Positions 24,236-32,786 are shown, counted from the stretch's first letter. The stretch is 41,125 nt of DNA from an uncultured Dialister sp. (GCF_900541605.1 NZ_UQKJ01000002.1:1-41125), one strand, 5' to 3'. Made by a program: numbers and translations. Notes: generated by a model from the letters alone, not told the origin.

Positions 24236-24895
24236 ATGCTTATCGCCTATGCGGCTCCGGCGGAGCCATTTCACAGGGAGCTGGAAATCAAAAAATCCAT
24301 TTTCATTGCCCATCTGGTACCTGTATCATCGGAGGAGGAAGCGCAGGAGGCGCTCTCAGGCTTCCGAAAGCAGTATAAAGATGCCACCCATAACTGTTAC
24401 GCCTGGCGCATTGGGACCACCCGGATCCTGGAAAAGTCCGGGGACGACGGGGAGCCTCAGGGAACTGCGGGTCATCCCATGCTCCATGTACTGCAGATGC
24501 AGGAGCTTACCAATGTGCTGGCCGTGGTGACAAGGTACTTCGGCGGTATCAAACTGGGAGCCGGTGGGCTGACGAGGGCTTATAGTTCTTCTCTCTCGGA
24601 AGCGGTGAAGGAGGCGCCCATTGTCCGCTATACGCCCCATGTACACCTGCGGCTCACCATCCCCTACAACGGGGTGGGAGGATTTGAAAATTATATTAAA
24701 GGTACGGATATCATCGTGAAAGACCGATCCTTCACGGATAAGGCGGTGATGGATTTCCTGTGCCTTCCGGAAAAAGAGGATGCCCACCGCCGTTTTTTCA
24801 CGGACCTCACCGCAGGCAAAGCGGATATAGAGGAACTGGGGGAAGAGTATGTGAAGATGGAGAGGAAAATCAGGAGTCAGGGAAGCGCTGATTAA
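24236..24895 (+). CDS. YigZ/IMPACT family protein
   Basis: A 219-residue member of the conserved UPF0029/IMPACT family (E. coli YigZ). The N-terminal domain has the signature EIKKSIFIAHLVPV, DATHNCYAWRIG, DDGEPQGTAGHPML and VTRYFGGIKLGAGGLTRAY; the C-terminal domain is the ferredoxin-like DUF1949 region. Its biochemical role in bacteria is not settled; eukaryotic IMPACT acts in translational stress control. The ribosome site GGGGAG lies before the ATG. The last few codons and the TAA come from the end of MITE copy 2, so the native C-terminus has been replaced by Gly-Ser-Ala-Asp or a similar short tail. Confidence 0.92.
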   Translation: MLIAYAAPAEPFHRELEIKKSIFIAHLVPVSSEEEAQEALSGFRKQYKDATHNCYAWRIGTTRILEKSGDDGEPQGTAGHPMLHVLQMQELTNVLAVVTRYFGGIKLGAGGLTRAYSSSLSEAVKEAPIVRYTPHVHLRLTIPYNGVGGFENYIKGTDIIVKDRSFTDKAVMDFLCLPEKEDAHRRFFTDLTAGKADIEELGEEYVKMERKIRSQGSAD

Positions 24896-25039
24896 TTCGC
24901 AGAGTCAGATTTCATAAGGATTTTTATGCACTGCTTCGTCATAACTTTCCTTAAATAGCTCGCTAATCGGGTCGAGCTATTCCTCGCATTGCATAAAAAT
25001 CTTAGAATGAAATCTGACAACGATTTAATCAGTGCTTCC
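24881..25039 (-). mobile_element. MITE copy 2 (159 bp), inverted relative to copy 1
   Basis: Same length and termini as the element at 23773, in the opposite orientation, so the yigZ-like gene lies between inverted copies. Its left end overlaps the coding sequence by 15 bp and provides the stop codon. No obvious target duplication (AG on the left, TTAA on the right). Confidence 0.88.
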
Positions 25040-25165
25040 TTAACCAATCAAATCTTTTCATAAGACGATAAACTGTAAACGGACAGCGGTAAGCAGAAAG
25101 CGGATAGCTTTCCCACCCTGTTCATGATGGGAGAGCAATAATAACAATATTCATTGGAGGAACCG

Positions 25166-25705
25166 ATGAAAACTGCACAGGAAATTGTAACGGAATATGC
25201 GAACCGCATCGGAGAGCTGGAGGCGAAGCTGTCGGCACTGACCGATGAGAATGAAGCTTTGAAGAAGATGGTCCGGAATGCCAGAAGCAATGGGGCTTCG
25301 GGCAGTTCGGCCATACTGAATGATGGACAGGAAAGGGATTTCTATCCCAGCGAGCGCCATGAAATTCTGGTGGACGTGCTGCAGGACGCCCGAAAGGGAC
25401 TCAAGGATGGTTCCCGGCGGGCCGATGTCATCGATGATCTGCTGGCTGCGAATCCCACGAATGGGGAGCCAAAGAAAAGGGCATCCCAGGTGAAGGTGAT
25501 TCTGAAGGGATACCGGGGTATGGACGAGGGAATCAGAAAGAAACTCCGGGCCCTGGGAATCACAGGCAATGAGCAGCATCGGAAGCACTTTCTCCTTTCC
25601 TACTTTGATGATCCCCGGTACACGGTCACCATGACCGCCACCGGCAGTGACTCCGGCCGGGGCGGGAAGAACCTGGCCGGTGACATGATCCGCCTGTTCT
25701 TTTAG
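25166..25705 (+). CDS. Conserved-looking coiled-coil protein of unknown function
   Basis: Function not recognised. The 179-residue product starts at an ATG with GGAGG six bases upstream. Residues 8-45 form a heptad-rich coiled coil (IGELEAKLSALTDENEALKK). A charged middle region follows (YPSERHEILVDVLQDAR, SRRADVIDDLLAANP), and the C-terminus ends with SDSGRGGKNLAGDMIRLFF. The C-terminal part is regular enough to be a folded, possibly nucleic-acid-associated domain, and I have the impression of a family common in gut Firmicutes, but I cannot name it. Monocistronic, between a MITE and a T-box unit. Confidence 0.72.
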   Translation: MKTAQEIVTEYANRIGELEAKLSALTDENEALKKMVRNARSNGASGSSAILNDGQERDFYPSERHEILVDVLQDARKGLKDGSRRADVIDDLLAANPTNGEPKKRASQVKVILKGYRGMDEGIRKKLRALGITGNEQHRKHFLLSYFDDPRYTVTMTATGSDSGRGGKNLAGDMIRLFF

Positions 25706-25720
25706 GGAGACTGTGAATCC

Positions 25721-25772
25721 GGATAGAGCCATTTGCAGGGAAACCGGGATTCTTGGGAGAATAGCTCTATGG
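25721..25772. repeat. Short inverted repeat with GGATAGAGC ends
   Basis: GGATAGAGC and GCTCTATGG enclose 34 bp, with an inner GAATCC/GGATTC pairing option. The ends match those of elements A and B, so it may be a minimal remnant of that family. There is no T tract, so it is not a convincing terminator. Confidence 0.35.
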
Positions 25773-25810
25773 GTAAGAAGGGATTTTTGCCTACTCCACC
25801 ATTTTTCCTG

Positions 25811-25839
25811 TTGACAAGTCAGGCAGATAAGTATATACT
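25811..25839 (+). promoter_or_regulatory. Promoter of the YkvI-type transporter transcript
   Basis: Perfect TTGACA and TATACT are 17 bp apart, upstream of the third T-box. Confidence 0.85.
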
Positions 25840-25849
25840 GCTTCATAAC

Positions 25850-26112
25850 TAAAGAATTACCTGCATGGAACGAGACAGAAATGATGGAAACCCTTTCAGA
25901 GAGCCGGTGGATGGTGGAAACCGGCAGGAGCTGTTATTTTACTCACTCGCGAGCATCCCGGCCGAACCGAGTAGGACGGGCGGATATCCCCGTTATGGAT
26001 AAGCCAAAGTCATGGTTTTCCGATCATTGATGCGGCGGAGTGATAAGTACAAGGTGGTACCGCGCAAAGATGCGCCCTTCAGAAATGAATTTTCTGATGG
26101 GCGCTTTTATTT
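25850..26112 (+). promoter_or_regulatory. T-box riboswitch, amino acid not determined
   Basis: The T-box AAGGTGGTACCGCG is at 26051-26064; the terminator (26072-26112) pairs GCGCCC and TCAGAAA with TTCTGA and GGGCGC and ends in Ts. Stem I shows the CAGAGAGCCGG and GGTGGAAACCGG distal motifs. The specifier loop lies in the region CTGTTATTTTACTCACTCG. By the geometry of the two Met leaders ACT (Thr) would be the codon, but TAC, TTT or TTA cannot be excluded by eye. Confidence 0.88.
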
Positions 26113-26159
26113 TCCCGGTACCGGTGCAGGATGTGTTTCACGCAAAGGAGTGAAGAAGT

Positions 26160-27341
26160 ATGGAAGAGAAAAAAGGTATTTTCAGTGGAGCCCTGGGAAG
26201 GCTTATCCTCCCGGGAATTATCCTGCAGTCCGTCCTGATTGGCGGCGGCTATGCCACAGGCCGTGAAATTGTGGAATACGGGGCCAAGTATGGTGCCATG
26301 GGATGGCTTTCCGGATTTGCTACGTTTGTGGGATTTGCCCTGGTGGCTATCCTGTCGTTTGAATTGATCCGCCTCTACAAAGTGTATGATTTCAAGTCCT
26401 TTTTGAAGCAGCTCATTGGACCGCTGTACCATGTATTCGATGTGGTGTACCTGCTGTTCATGGTCATCATTATCGCCGTCATGTCTTCGGCCACCGGCGC
26501 CGTCGTGGAGCAGATGACAGGGCTCAATTACTGGTATGGCGTAGGAGCCATCACCATTATCGTGGGCATCCTGAACTACTACGGGGAAAAGATTATTTCC
26601 TATTTTGAAACTATCGGTACGGTGCTGCTCTATATCGGCTATATTTCCTTTTCCATCCTGGTTATCAGCCACGGTGGTGCCCATATTTCCGAAGTCATGG
26701 CAACTGGGGATCATTCCTTTGTCCCTGATGCTACGGTAGGGGCAGCCCTGTGGACCGGTATCCTGTATATGGCTTATAACCTGGTCGTATTCCCTGCATC
26801 CTTCTTTACCATCAGGGCCCAGAAGAGCCGGAAGGATACGATTATCAGCGGCATTATTGCCGGACTTCTCATGATCATTCCCTGGTTCATGACCTATTAC
26901 GCAGTCATGGCATTCTACCCGGACAAGGCGGTCCTGGCATCCCCGGTTCCCTGGGTGGCTATGATGCAGGCAGACAATGCGCCGGGCTGGCTGCTGCTCC
27001 TGTTCAGCATCGTCATGGGCTGGACCCTGATTGAAACGGCTACCGGTATTATCCATGCCATGCTGGAACGGATTGATACGGGCCTCAAGGATACGGGCCG
27101 CCGGCCGCTTTCCCGGAAACACCGCGGCATGCTGACCATTGCTGTCCTTGTTGTTTCGGTGGCTTTTGCCAAGATCGGCATTATTGATCTTATTGCCAAG
27201 GGGTACAACGCCCTGGCCTATGCCTTCATCCTGCTGTATCTGGTACCACTCCTCACCGTAGGGGTTTATAAGATTTACAGGAAATCCAAAGAAGAAAAGA
27301 CGGCAGAAGAAGATGCACCGGATATGGTGATTGCAAAATAA
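26160..27341 (+). CDS. YkvI-type membrane transporter (APC-like fold)
   Basis: A 393-residue polytopic membrane protein with about ten helices, related to the uncharacterised YkvI family (COG3949), which belongs near the APC superfamily. The first helix contains IGGGYATGREIVEYGAKYG, the unwound-helix signature of this group. The charged C-terminal tail (KSKEEKTAEEDAPD) is cytoplasmic. Control by a T-box makes amino acid transport likely, with the amino acid given by the still unresolved specifier. The ATG lies 48 bp after the terminator stem, with AAAGGAG about 12 bases upstream and GAAG closer in. Confidence 0.85.
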   Translation: MEEKKGIFSGALGRLILPGIILQSVLIGGGYATGREIVEYGAKYGAMGWLSGFATFVGFALVAILSFELIRLYKVYDFKSFLKQLIGPLYHVFDVVYLLFMVIIIAVMSSATGAVVEQMTGLNYWYGVGAITIIVGILNYYGEKIISYFETIGTVLLYIGYISFSILVISHGGAHISEVMATGDHSFVPDATVGAALWTGILYMAYNLVVFPASFFTIRAQKSRKDTIISGIIAGLLMIIPWFMTYYAVMAFYPDKAVLASPVPWVAMMQADNAPGWLLLLFSIVMGWTLIETATGIIHAMLERIDTGLKDTGRRPLSRKHRGMLTIAVLVVSVAFAKIGIIDLIAKGYNALAYAFILLYLVPLLTVGVYKIYRKSKEEKTAEEDAPDMVIAK

Positions 27342-27357
27342 ATGTAAGAAAGTTACG

Positions 27358-27397
27358 AAAAGCCTCCGTGGGGATTTTTTCCCGGGGAGGCTTTTTT
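27358..27397 (+). terminator. Terminator of the YkvI-type gene
   Basis: AAAAGCCTCC pairs with GGAGGCTTTT, followed by further Ts. The loop contains a second weaker GGGGA/TCCC pairing. Confidence 0.85.
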
Positions 27398-27401
27398 ACA
27401 G

Positions 27402-27447
27402 GGAAAACCGGGGAAGTGCTTCCCTGGATTTATGTGGCCGGTTTTCC
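27402..27447. other. Nested hairpin upstream of the hydrogenase operon
   Basis: A 10-bp outer stem GGAAAACCGG/CCGGTTTTCC and an inner stem GGGAAG/CTTCCC compete for the same bases at position 411. It lies between the terminator and the AT-rich promoter region of the ech operon. Function unknown. Confidence 0.4.
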
Positions 27448-27577
27448 TGTTCCTCCGATGCATTATATATTCTTATATTTATAGAAAAAATCGATGATTG
27501 CCGGTTTTTCTATTTTATATCTTGCGGGAATCCAACTTTTGCGATAAAGTATATATTAATACACGAAAAATCTGCAA

Positions 27578-27583
27578 TATAAT
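27578..27583 (+). promoter_or_regulatory. Possible -10 box of the ech-hyp operon
   Basis: A perfect TATAAT within a very AT-rich stretch (27470-27600), 52 bp before the echA start. A matching -35 box is not clear (TTAATA at about 17 bp), so an activator or alternative sigma factor is possible. Confidence 0.4.
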
Positions 27584-27634
27584 GTATACTTAATGTGTAC
27601 ATTGAGGGAAGGAAAAGAGAAGGGAAGGAAGCGT

Positions 27635-29536
27635 ATGGCTATACCGGCATTGCTCTTTGCACTGCCCCTGGTGACGGCGGTGATTCTTCTGATGAACCGG
27701 AGTCCGGCCATCCGGAATATGGTGGTCCGGGTGTCGGCGGTGCTGATCATGGCCCTTTCTGTGGCGGCAGGGTTCCTGTACTTCGGGCACCCCTATAAGA
27801 TCAGCATTGATTCTCCCCTGGTGCGGCTGGTGATGATGGGGGTGGATGGCCTGGCGGCGCTGACGGTGCTCTACTACTGCGCCCGGTACCGGCGGTACCT
27901 GACGGCCCTTTTGGGTATCCTCCAGTTCGGCCTCATCGTGGCCTTTGAGTTCCACGCCGGCAGCTACGCCCGGTCCGTATGGGATTTCAGCATCGATAAC
28001 CTGGCTATCATTATGATCCTCATTGCCGGCATCATCGGCGGCCTCATTGCCATTTACTCCCTGGGGTACATGGCCGTATTCCACCGGAAGCATCTGGATG
28101 TGAAGGACCGGCGGTCTTTCTTCTTCTTCGTGGTCTTCCTCTTCCTGTCCGCCATGTTCGGCCTGGTCATGTCGAATAACCTTCTCTATATGTATACGTT
28201 CTGGGAAATCACATCCCTCTGTTCTTTCCTCCTTATCGGGTATACGGGAACCAATGAGGCCATCCATAATTCCTTCAAAGCCCTGTGGATGAACCTGCTG
28301 GGGGGCCTGGCTTTTGCCATGGCCATCGCCTACCTGGGTACCCATTTTTACACGCTGGAACTGTCGCAGCTCCTGTCCCTGGGCATGCAGCAGATGCCGG
28401 TGGAACCGGTGGTGGCGCTCCTCGTATTCTGCGGATTTACGAAATCCGCCATGATGCCCTTCTCCGGATGGCTTCTGGGGGCCATGGTGGCACCTACGCC
28501 TACATCGGCGCTTCTCCATTCGTCCACCATGGTGAAGGCCGGCGTGTTCCTCATCATCAAGCTGGCGCCGATTCTCGGCAATAACCATGCCGGTATCATG
28601 GCCATGCTGGTAGGCGGCATTACGTTCTTCTTTGCTTCCTGCGCCGCCATTTCCCAGTCCGACGGGAAAAAGGTGCTGGCTTACTCTACCATTTCCAACC
28701 TGGGCCTTATCGTCTGCTGCGCCGGCACCGGGTCCTATGAAGCGGCCTGGACGGCCATTATGATCGTCATTTTCCACGCCGTGGCGAAGAGCCTCCTCTT
28801 CCTCACCGTGGGAACGGCGGAACAGCAGCTGGGAAGCCGGAACCTGGAAAGCTTCGACGGCATTTTCAATTCCATGCCCCGCCTGTCCCTGTGCATGGTG
28901 ATCGGTATCTGCGGTATGTTCCTGGCGCCCTTCGGCATGCTGATTTCCAAGTGGGCCGCCATGAAGGCCTTTGTGGATGCAGGACAGCCCCTGCTGCTCC
29001 TGGCCCTGGTCTACGGCTCCGCCACCACCCTGTTCTACTGGACCAAGTGGCTCGGCAAGATTACCACCTATATTCCCACCAATGAAAACAGGGAAAAAGG
29101 CATTCTCGGCGTCCAGTGGACAGCCCTGAAATCCCTGGCCGCCCTGACCCTGGTGGTGTGCGTGCTGTTCCCCCTGATTTCCCAGTACATGGTTATCCCG
29201 TATCTGGCACTGATGTATCGGAATATCAATGACGTCATTGCCCAGAGCAACCTGTGGATCATGTCGGTCATGGTATTCCTTATCATTATCCTGCCCCTCC
29301 GCTTCGGCAAGAGCCGCAGGAAGAAACAGGTCATTACGAACCTGTCCGGCGAAAACCTGGGCAGCGATGTGGCCTACCGCGGCGCCGGCGGCCGTATTGT
29401 GCCGGTGCAGCTTCGCAACTGGTATCTGGAATCCTGGTTTGGTGAAAAGAAGATGACCCTCTGGGGCTACACGGCCTGCCTGGCCTGTGTGCTCATGGAG
29501 CTGTCACTGGCGGCGGGAGGTATGTTCCATGTCTGA
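27635..29536 (+). CDS. echA: Ech hydrogenase subunit A (NuoL/antiporter-like membrane subunit)
   Basis: A 633-residue ion-translocating subunit of the NuoL/MrpA-type antiporter family. About fifteen membrane helices. Key antiporter features are visible: the YTFWEITSLCSFLLIGY segment with the conserved glutamate, KSAMMPFSGWLLGAM with a conserved lysine, and APTPTSALLHSSTMVKAGVFLI. The C-terminal charged region and last helix end at MFHV. It is the pumping module that couples electron flow from ferredoxin to H+ or Na+ export. Start at 27635 preceded by GGGAAGGAAG; 14 additional upstream codons are open but lack a ribosome site. The 3' end overlaps echB by 8 bp. Confidence 0.92.
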   Translation: MAIPALLFALPLVTAVILLMNRSPAIRNMVVRVSAVLIMALSVAAGFLYFGHPYKISIDSPLVRLVMMGVDGLAALTVLYYCARYRRYLTALLGILQFGLIVAFEFHAGSYARSVWDFSIDNLAIIMILIAGIIGGLIAIYSLGYMAVFHRKHLDVKDRRSFFFFVVFLFLSAMFGLVMSNNLLYMYTFWEITSLCSFLLIGYTGTNEAIHNSFKALWMNLLGGLAFAMAIAYLGTHFYTLELSQLLSLGMQQMPVEPVVALLVFCGFTKSAMMPFSGWLLGAMVAPTPTSALLHSSTMVKAGVFLIIKLAPILGNNHAGIMAMLVGGITFFFASCAAISQSDGKKVLAYSTISNLGLIVCCAGTGSYEAAWTAIMIVIFHAVAKSLLFLTVGTAEQQLGSRNLESFDGIFNSMPRLSLCMVIGICGMFLAPFGMLISKWAAMKAFVDAGQPLLLLALVYGSATTLFYWTKWLGKITTYIPTNENREKGILGVQWTALKSLAALTLVVCVLFPLISQYMVIPYLALMYRNINDVIAQSNLWIMSVMVFLIIILPLRFGKSRRKKQVITNLSGENLGSDVAYRGAGGRIVPVQLRNWYLESWFGEKKMTLWGYTACLACVLMELSLAAGGMFHV

Positions 29537-30404
29537 TTACACCATGAATGCAGCGGGTGCCCTGCTTTTCCTGGTCCTGGCGCCCCTTATCGGCGGTCTC
29601 CTTTCGGGACTGGACCGGATCATTTCCGCCCGCATGCAGCGGCGCGTGGGGCCTCCCATCCTGCAGCCTTTCTACGATTTTGCCAAGCTCTGGGATAAGC
29701 AGCCCATTGCCGTCAATAAGGCCGAGGGCTTTTACGTCTTCGGATTTCTCCTTTTCGTTCTCCTGTCGGGGGCCTTCTTCTTTGCCGGTGGGGATATTCT
29801 CCTCGTAGTCTTCACGCTGACCATGGCCAGCGTGTGCCTTATTATCGCCGCCTATGCCACGGACTCTCCCTTCAGCCAGGTAGGGGCGGAACGGGAACTG
29901 GCACAGACCATGGCCTATGAGCCCATGCTGCTTATGGTGGCCCTGGGGTTCTACCTGTCCTGCGGGAGCTTCACCATTGGAGACATCATGCGCTCGGACA
30001 CCATGAATATCCTCCGGATGCCCGGCATATTCCTGGGGTTCTGCTATATTCTTCTCATTAAATTCCGGAAATCTCCCTTCGATATTTCCATGAGCCACGA
30101 GGCCCACCAGGAACTGATCGGCGGGGTGAAGACGGAAATTTCCGGCCGTACCCTGGGCATGGTGGAGCTGGCGGAATGGTATGAAGACGTGTTTCTTCTG
30201 GGACTGGTGCTCCTCTTCTTCCTGTCCTCTTCCCCCTGGACCCTGGCGCTGGGACTCTTTATATGTGCCCTGGTATTCTTTCTGGACATCCTGGTGGACA
30301 ACAGCTGTGCCCGGATGAAATGGGAAAAGATGCTGGCTTCTACCTGGCTCTTTTCCTTCCTGGCGGGATTCATTAATGTAGCATTTCTCATGTATTTCAG
30401 ATAA
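29529..30404 (+). CDS. echB: Ech hydrogenase subunit B (NuoH-like)
   Basis: A 291-residue membrane subunit homologous to NuoH and HycD, the quinone-less anchor that links the hydrophilic arm to the membrane. About eight helices. Conserved stretches: RRVGPPILQPFYDFAKLW near residue 37, AERELAQTMAYEP, and KSPFDISMSHEAHQELIGGVKTEISG, which form the cavity equivalent to the quinone chamber of complex I. The ribosome site GGGAGG and the start lie inside the end of echA. echC follows after 10 bp. Confidence 0.93.
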   Translation: MSDYTMNAAGALLFLVLAPLIGGLLSGLDRIISARMQRRVGPPILQPFYDFAKLWDKQPIAVNKAEGFYVFGFLLFVLLSGAFFFAGGDILLVVFTLTMASVCLIIAAYATDSPFSQVGAERELAQTMAYEPMLLMVALGFYLSCGSFTIGDIMRSDTMNILRMPGIFLGFCYILLIKFRKSPFDISMSHEAHQELIGGVKTEISGRTLGMVELAEWYEDVFLLGLVLLFFLSSSPWTLALGLFICALVFFLDILVDNSCARMKWEKMLASTWLFSFLAGFINVAFLMYFR

Positions 30405-30414
30405 GGAGGCCGTT

Positions 30415-30915
30415 ATGGGATTTGAAAAGAAATCACCCTGGCTCATTCATTATGACGGCTCTTCCTGCAACGGCTGCGATATTGAAGTGCTGGCCTGCCT
30501 GACGCCGCTCTACGATGTGGAGCGGTTTGGCATCGTGAATACGGGGGACCCGAAGCATGCGGATATTTTCCTCGTCACCGGCGGCGTGAATGCCCAGAAC
30601 CTTCCGGTGGTGCGGCAGATCTATGAACAGATGCCGGAACCGAAGGTGGTCGTTGCCGTGGGCACCTGTGCCTGCACCGGCGGCGTCTTTCGGGAATGTT
30701 ACAATATGCTTGGGGGTATGGACAAAGCCATCCCCGTGGATGTGTATGTACCGGGCTGTGCGGCCCGGCCGGAATCTATTATCGCCGGCGTGGTGAAGGG
30801 CCTTTCGGTGCTGGAAGAAAAACACAGGAAACTGAAGGCCTCCGGAAACCATGGGGTGCCGGAAGAACCATCGAAGGAGTTTGATGGATTTACGGAAGAA
30901 GGGAGAAAGTCATGA
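30415..30915 (+). CDS. echC: Ech hydrogenase small subunit (NuoB-like, one 4Fe-4S cluster)
   Basis: A 166-residue hydrogenase small subunit of the group 4 type. The four ligands of the proximal 4Fe-4S cluster are Cys18 and Cys21 (SSCNGCDIE), Cys85 (VGTCACTGG) and Cys115 (PGCAARPE). It carries electrons between the ferredoxin-like subunit and the nickel-iron site. The C-terminal tail after residue 135 is hydrophilic and variable. Ribosome site AAGGAGG. The stop overlaps echD by 4 bp (ATGA). Confidence 0.94.
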   Translation: MGFEKKSPWLIHYDGSSCNGCDIEVLACLTPLYDVERFGIVNTGDPKHADIFLVTGGVNAQNLPVVRQIYEQMPEPKVVVAVGTCACTGGVFRECYNMLGGMDKAIPVDVYVPGCAARPESIIAGVVKGLSVLEEKHRKLKASGNHGVPEEPSKEFDGFTEEGRKS

Positions 30916-31352
30916 AACAGCAGATCATTGTCATCGGCACGGAGGACCTGCTGGAACGGACGGCCCGCTTCAAAAAAGAAGGGTGCCGGCTGGTCCAGAT
31001 TCTCTGTACCCGGGTGGAGGAGGGCTACGAGCTCACCTACACCTTTGATAAGGACTATTTCCTGTACCACCTCCGCCTCGTGGTACCCCTCACGGGGTCC
31101 GTCATGAGCATCACCGGCCTCTACTGGTATGCCTTTGTGTGGGAAAATGAAATCCATGACCTCTTCGGCCTGGACATTCGGTTTATTGTGCCGGAAGTGG
31201 ACTATGGCGGCCATTTCTACCACCTGGCCCAGAAGACCCCCTGGCACGACCTGTCGGGCGCGGTCCATGCGAAACGGGCGGTGAAGGTCAATCTTCGGAG
31301 CGGCCTTGGCATCGACGCTTCCGTATCGAAGAACGGGAAGGAGGATCACTGA
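30912..31352 (+). CDS. echD: Ech hydrogenase subunit D (NuoC-like, 30 kDa family)
   Basis: A 146-residue structural subunit related to NuoC. The 30-kDa family signature is present as ENEIHDLFGLDIRF at about residues 78-91. The N-terminal alpha-beta domain is short, as in EchD proteins. It has no metal ligands and stabilises the large subunit. Coupled to echC by a 4-bp overlap and to echE by a 1-bp TGATG junction. Confidence 0.92.
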   Translation: MKQQIIVIGTEDLLERTARFKKEGCRLVQILCTRVEEGYELTYTFDKDYFLYHLRLVVPLTGSVMSITGLYWYAFVWENEIHDLFGLDIRFIVPEVDYGGHFYHLAQKTPWHDLSGAVHAKRAVKVNLRSGLGIDASVSKNGKEDH

Positions 31353-32437
31353 TGGCTGAAATAACGACAGTACCCTTTGGGCCCCAGCATCCGGTGCTCC
31401 CGGAACCGATCCACCTGGACCTGGAACTGAAAGACGAAACCGTGGTGAGGGCGGTGCCTTCCATCGGCTATGTGCACCGGGGACTGGAAAAACTGGTGGA
31501 AAAGAGGGACTTCAAGCAGTTCATCTACGTGGCGGAGCGGGTGTGCGGCATCTGTTCCTTCGGCCATGGCTGGGGCTACGCCAAGGCGGTGGAAGGGCTC
31601 ATGGATATTGAAATCCCGAAGCGGGCCAGCTACCTGCGCACCGTGTGGCATGAACTGTCCCGCATGCACAGCCACCTGCTCTGGTGCGGGCTGGCGGCAG
31701 ACGCCATGGGATTTGAGAGCCTCTTCATGAACGCCTGGCGGATCCGGGAAATCGTGCTGGATATCTTCGAAGCCACCACCGGGGGCCGGGTTATTTTCTC
31801 GGTCTGCAAAATCGGCGGTGTCAGGCGGGATATTACGGACGCCATGCGGAAAGAAATCCTGGCTAAAATGAAGGAACTGAAGAAGGAAATCCACAAGATG
31901 GCCATCGTCTTCCTCTATGACAATACCATCCAGAGCCGGCTGGAGGGGGTAGGCACCCTTTCCATGAACGACGCCGTGGAACTGGGCTGCGTAGGTCCCA
32001 TGGCCCGGGCCAGCGGCCTTCCTGTGGACTACCGCATGGCCGATGATGAAGGGGCCTACAAAGAACTCCATTTCCATCCCATCACCGAGACCGCAGGAGA
32101 CTGCCTGGCCCGGGTGAAGGTGCGGCTGGGAGAACTGGAACAGTCCATCGATATCATTACGGGGTGCCTGGAAAACCTGCCGGACGGAGCCATCGAGGCG
32201 CCGGTACGGGGCCTTCCGCCGGTGGGGGAATTCTTCACCCGGGTGGAACAGCCCAGGGGGGAAGCTCTCTACTACGTAAAGGGCAACGGCACGAAGAACC
32301 TGGAGCGCTTCCGCCTCCGTACGCCCACCAATGCCAACCTTCCGGCCCTGGTGAAAATGCTCAAGGGCTGTGAACTGGCGGACGTGCCGAATATCATCCT
32401 CACCATCGATCCCTGCATCAGCTGCTGTGAGAGATAA
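31352..32437 (+). CDS. echE: Ech [NiFe] hydrogenase large subunit (NuoD-like)
   Basis: The catalytic subunit carrying the Ni-Fe(CN)2CO site for reversible proton reduction to H2. 361 residues, starting with the Ech pattern TVPFGPQHPVLPEPIHLDLE (N-terminal sheet). The nickel ligands are Cys65 and Cys68 (RVCGICSFGH) and Cys355 and Cys358 (DPCISCCER). The protein ends three residues after Cys358, so it has none of the C-terminal extension that a HycI/HyaD-type protease removes in most [NiFe] hydrogenases. The same is known for Methanosarcina EchE and CooH. An extra cysteine (Cys359) adjoins the motif, where the usual residue is Thr. A 448-bp non-coding gap follows. Confidence 0.95.
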   Translation: MAEITTVPFGPQHPVLPEPIHLDLELKDETVVRAVPSIGYVHRGLEKLVEKRDFKQFIYVAERVCGICSFGHGWGYAKAVEGLMDIEIPKRASYLRTVWHELSRMHSHLLWCGLAADAMGFESLFMNAWRIREIVLDIFEATTGGRVIFSVCKIGGVRRDITDAMRKEILAKMKELKKEIHKMAIVFLYDNTIQSRLEGVGTLSMNDAVELGCVGPMARASGLPVDYRMADDEGAYKELHFHPITETAGDCLARVKVRLGELEQSIDIITGCLENLPDGAIEAPVRGLPPVGEFFTRVEQPRGEALYYVKGNGTKNLERFRLRTPTNANLPALVKMLKGCELADVPNIILTIDPCISCCER

Positions 32438-32786
32438 TGCCTGCGGCAAGGTGGCTCAGGGGTAACGCCTTCGGCGAGGCGGAGTGTCCTGTATAGGACC
32501 CTCCGAATCCGAATAAGTTGGCGCCTATACTGCCCATCAAGGTGCCTTCCTTTTGGTATTCGGACGGCGCAGGGGGAATGGCCTGCGGCCAAGGGGAAGG
32601 AGCGGCGCACAAAATCCGGAAGCGCCGCGGAGTATGTATTTTGCGGCAAAGCCGCTGAAATCTCCGTAATGGCAAGCTGCCCATGATAAGATAATCCGTA
32701 AATATGCAGGCCCTTGGAGAAGGGCCGCGCCAAAGGCGCAGGATGGATTAATGGGATCATGCGGTACACCCCTTCGCCCAAAGGGC
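32438..32786. repeat. Array of short GC-rich palindromes between echE and echF
   Basis: At least nine perfect hairpins lie in 350 bp: TGCC-tgc-GGCA (32438, adjoining the echE stop), CGCC-ttc-GGCG (32466), CGGAG.GTCCT/AGGAC.CTCCG (32480), GGCC-tgc-GGCC (32580), GCGGCGC/GCGCCGC (32602), GCGGC-aaa-GCCGC (32643), GGCCCTT/AAGGGCC (32709), GCGCC-aaa-GGCGC (32727) and GCCC-aaa-GGGC (32776). Most have 3-nt loops. No protein-coding signature was found in the 32438-32885 gap; the remaining 100 bp up to echF hold only its AAGGAGG ribosome site. Confidence 0.75.
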
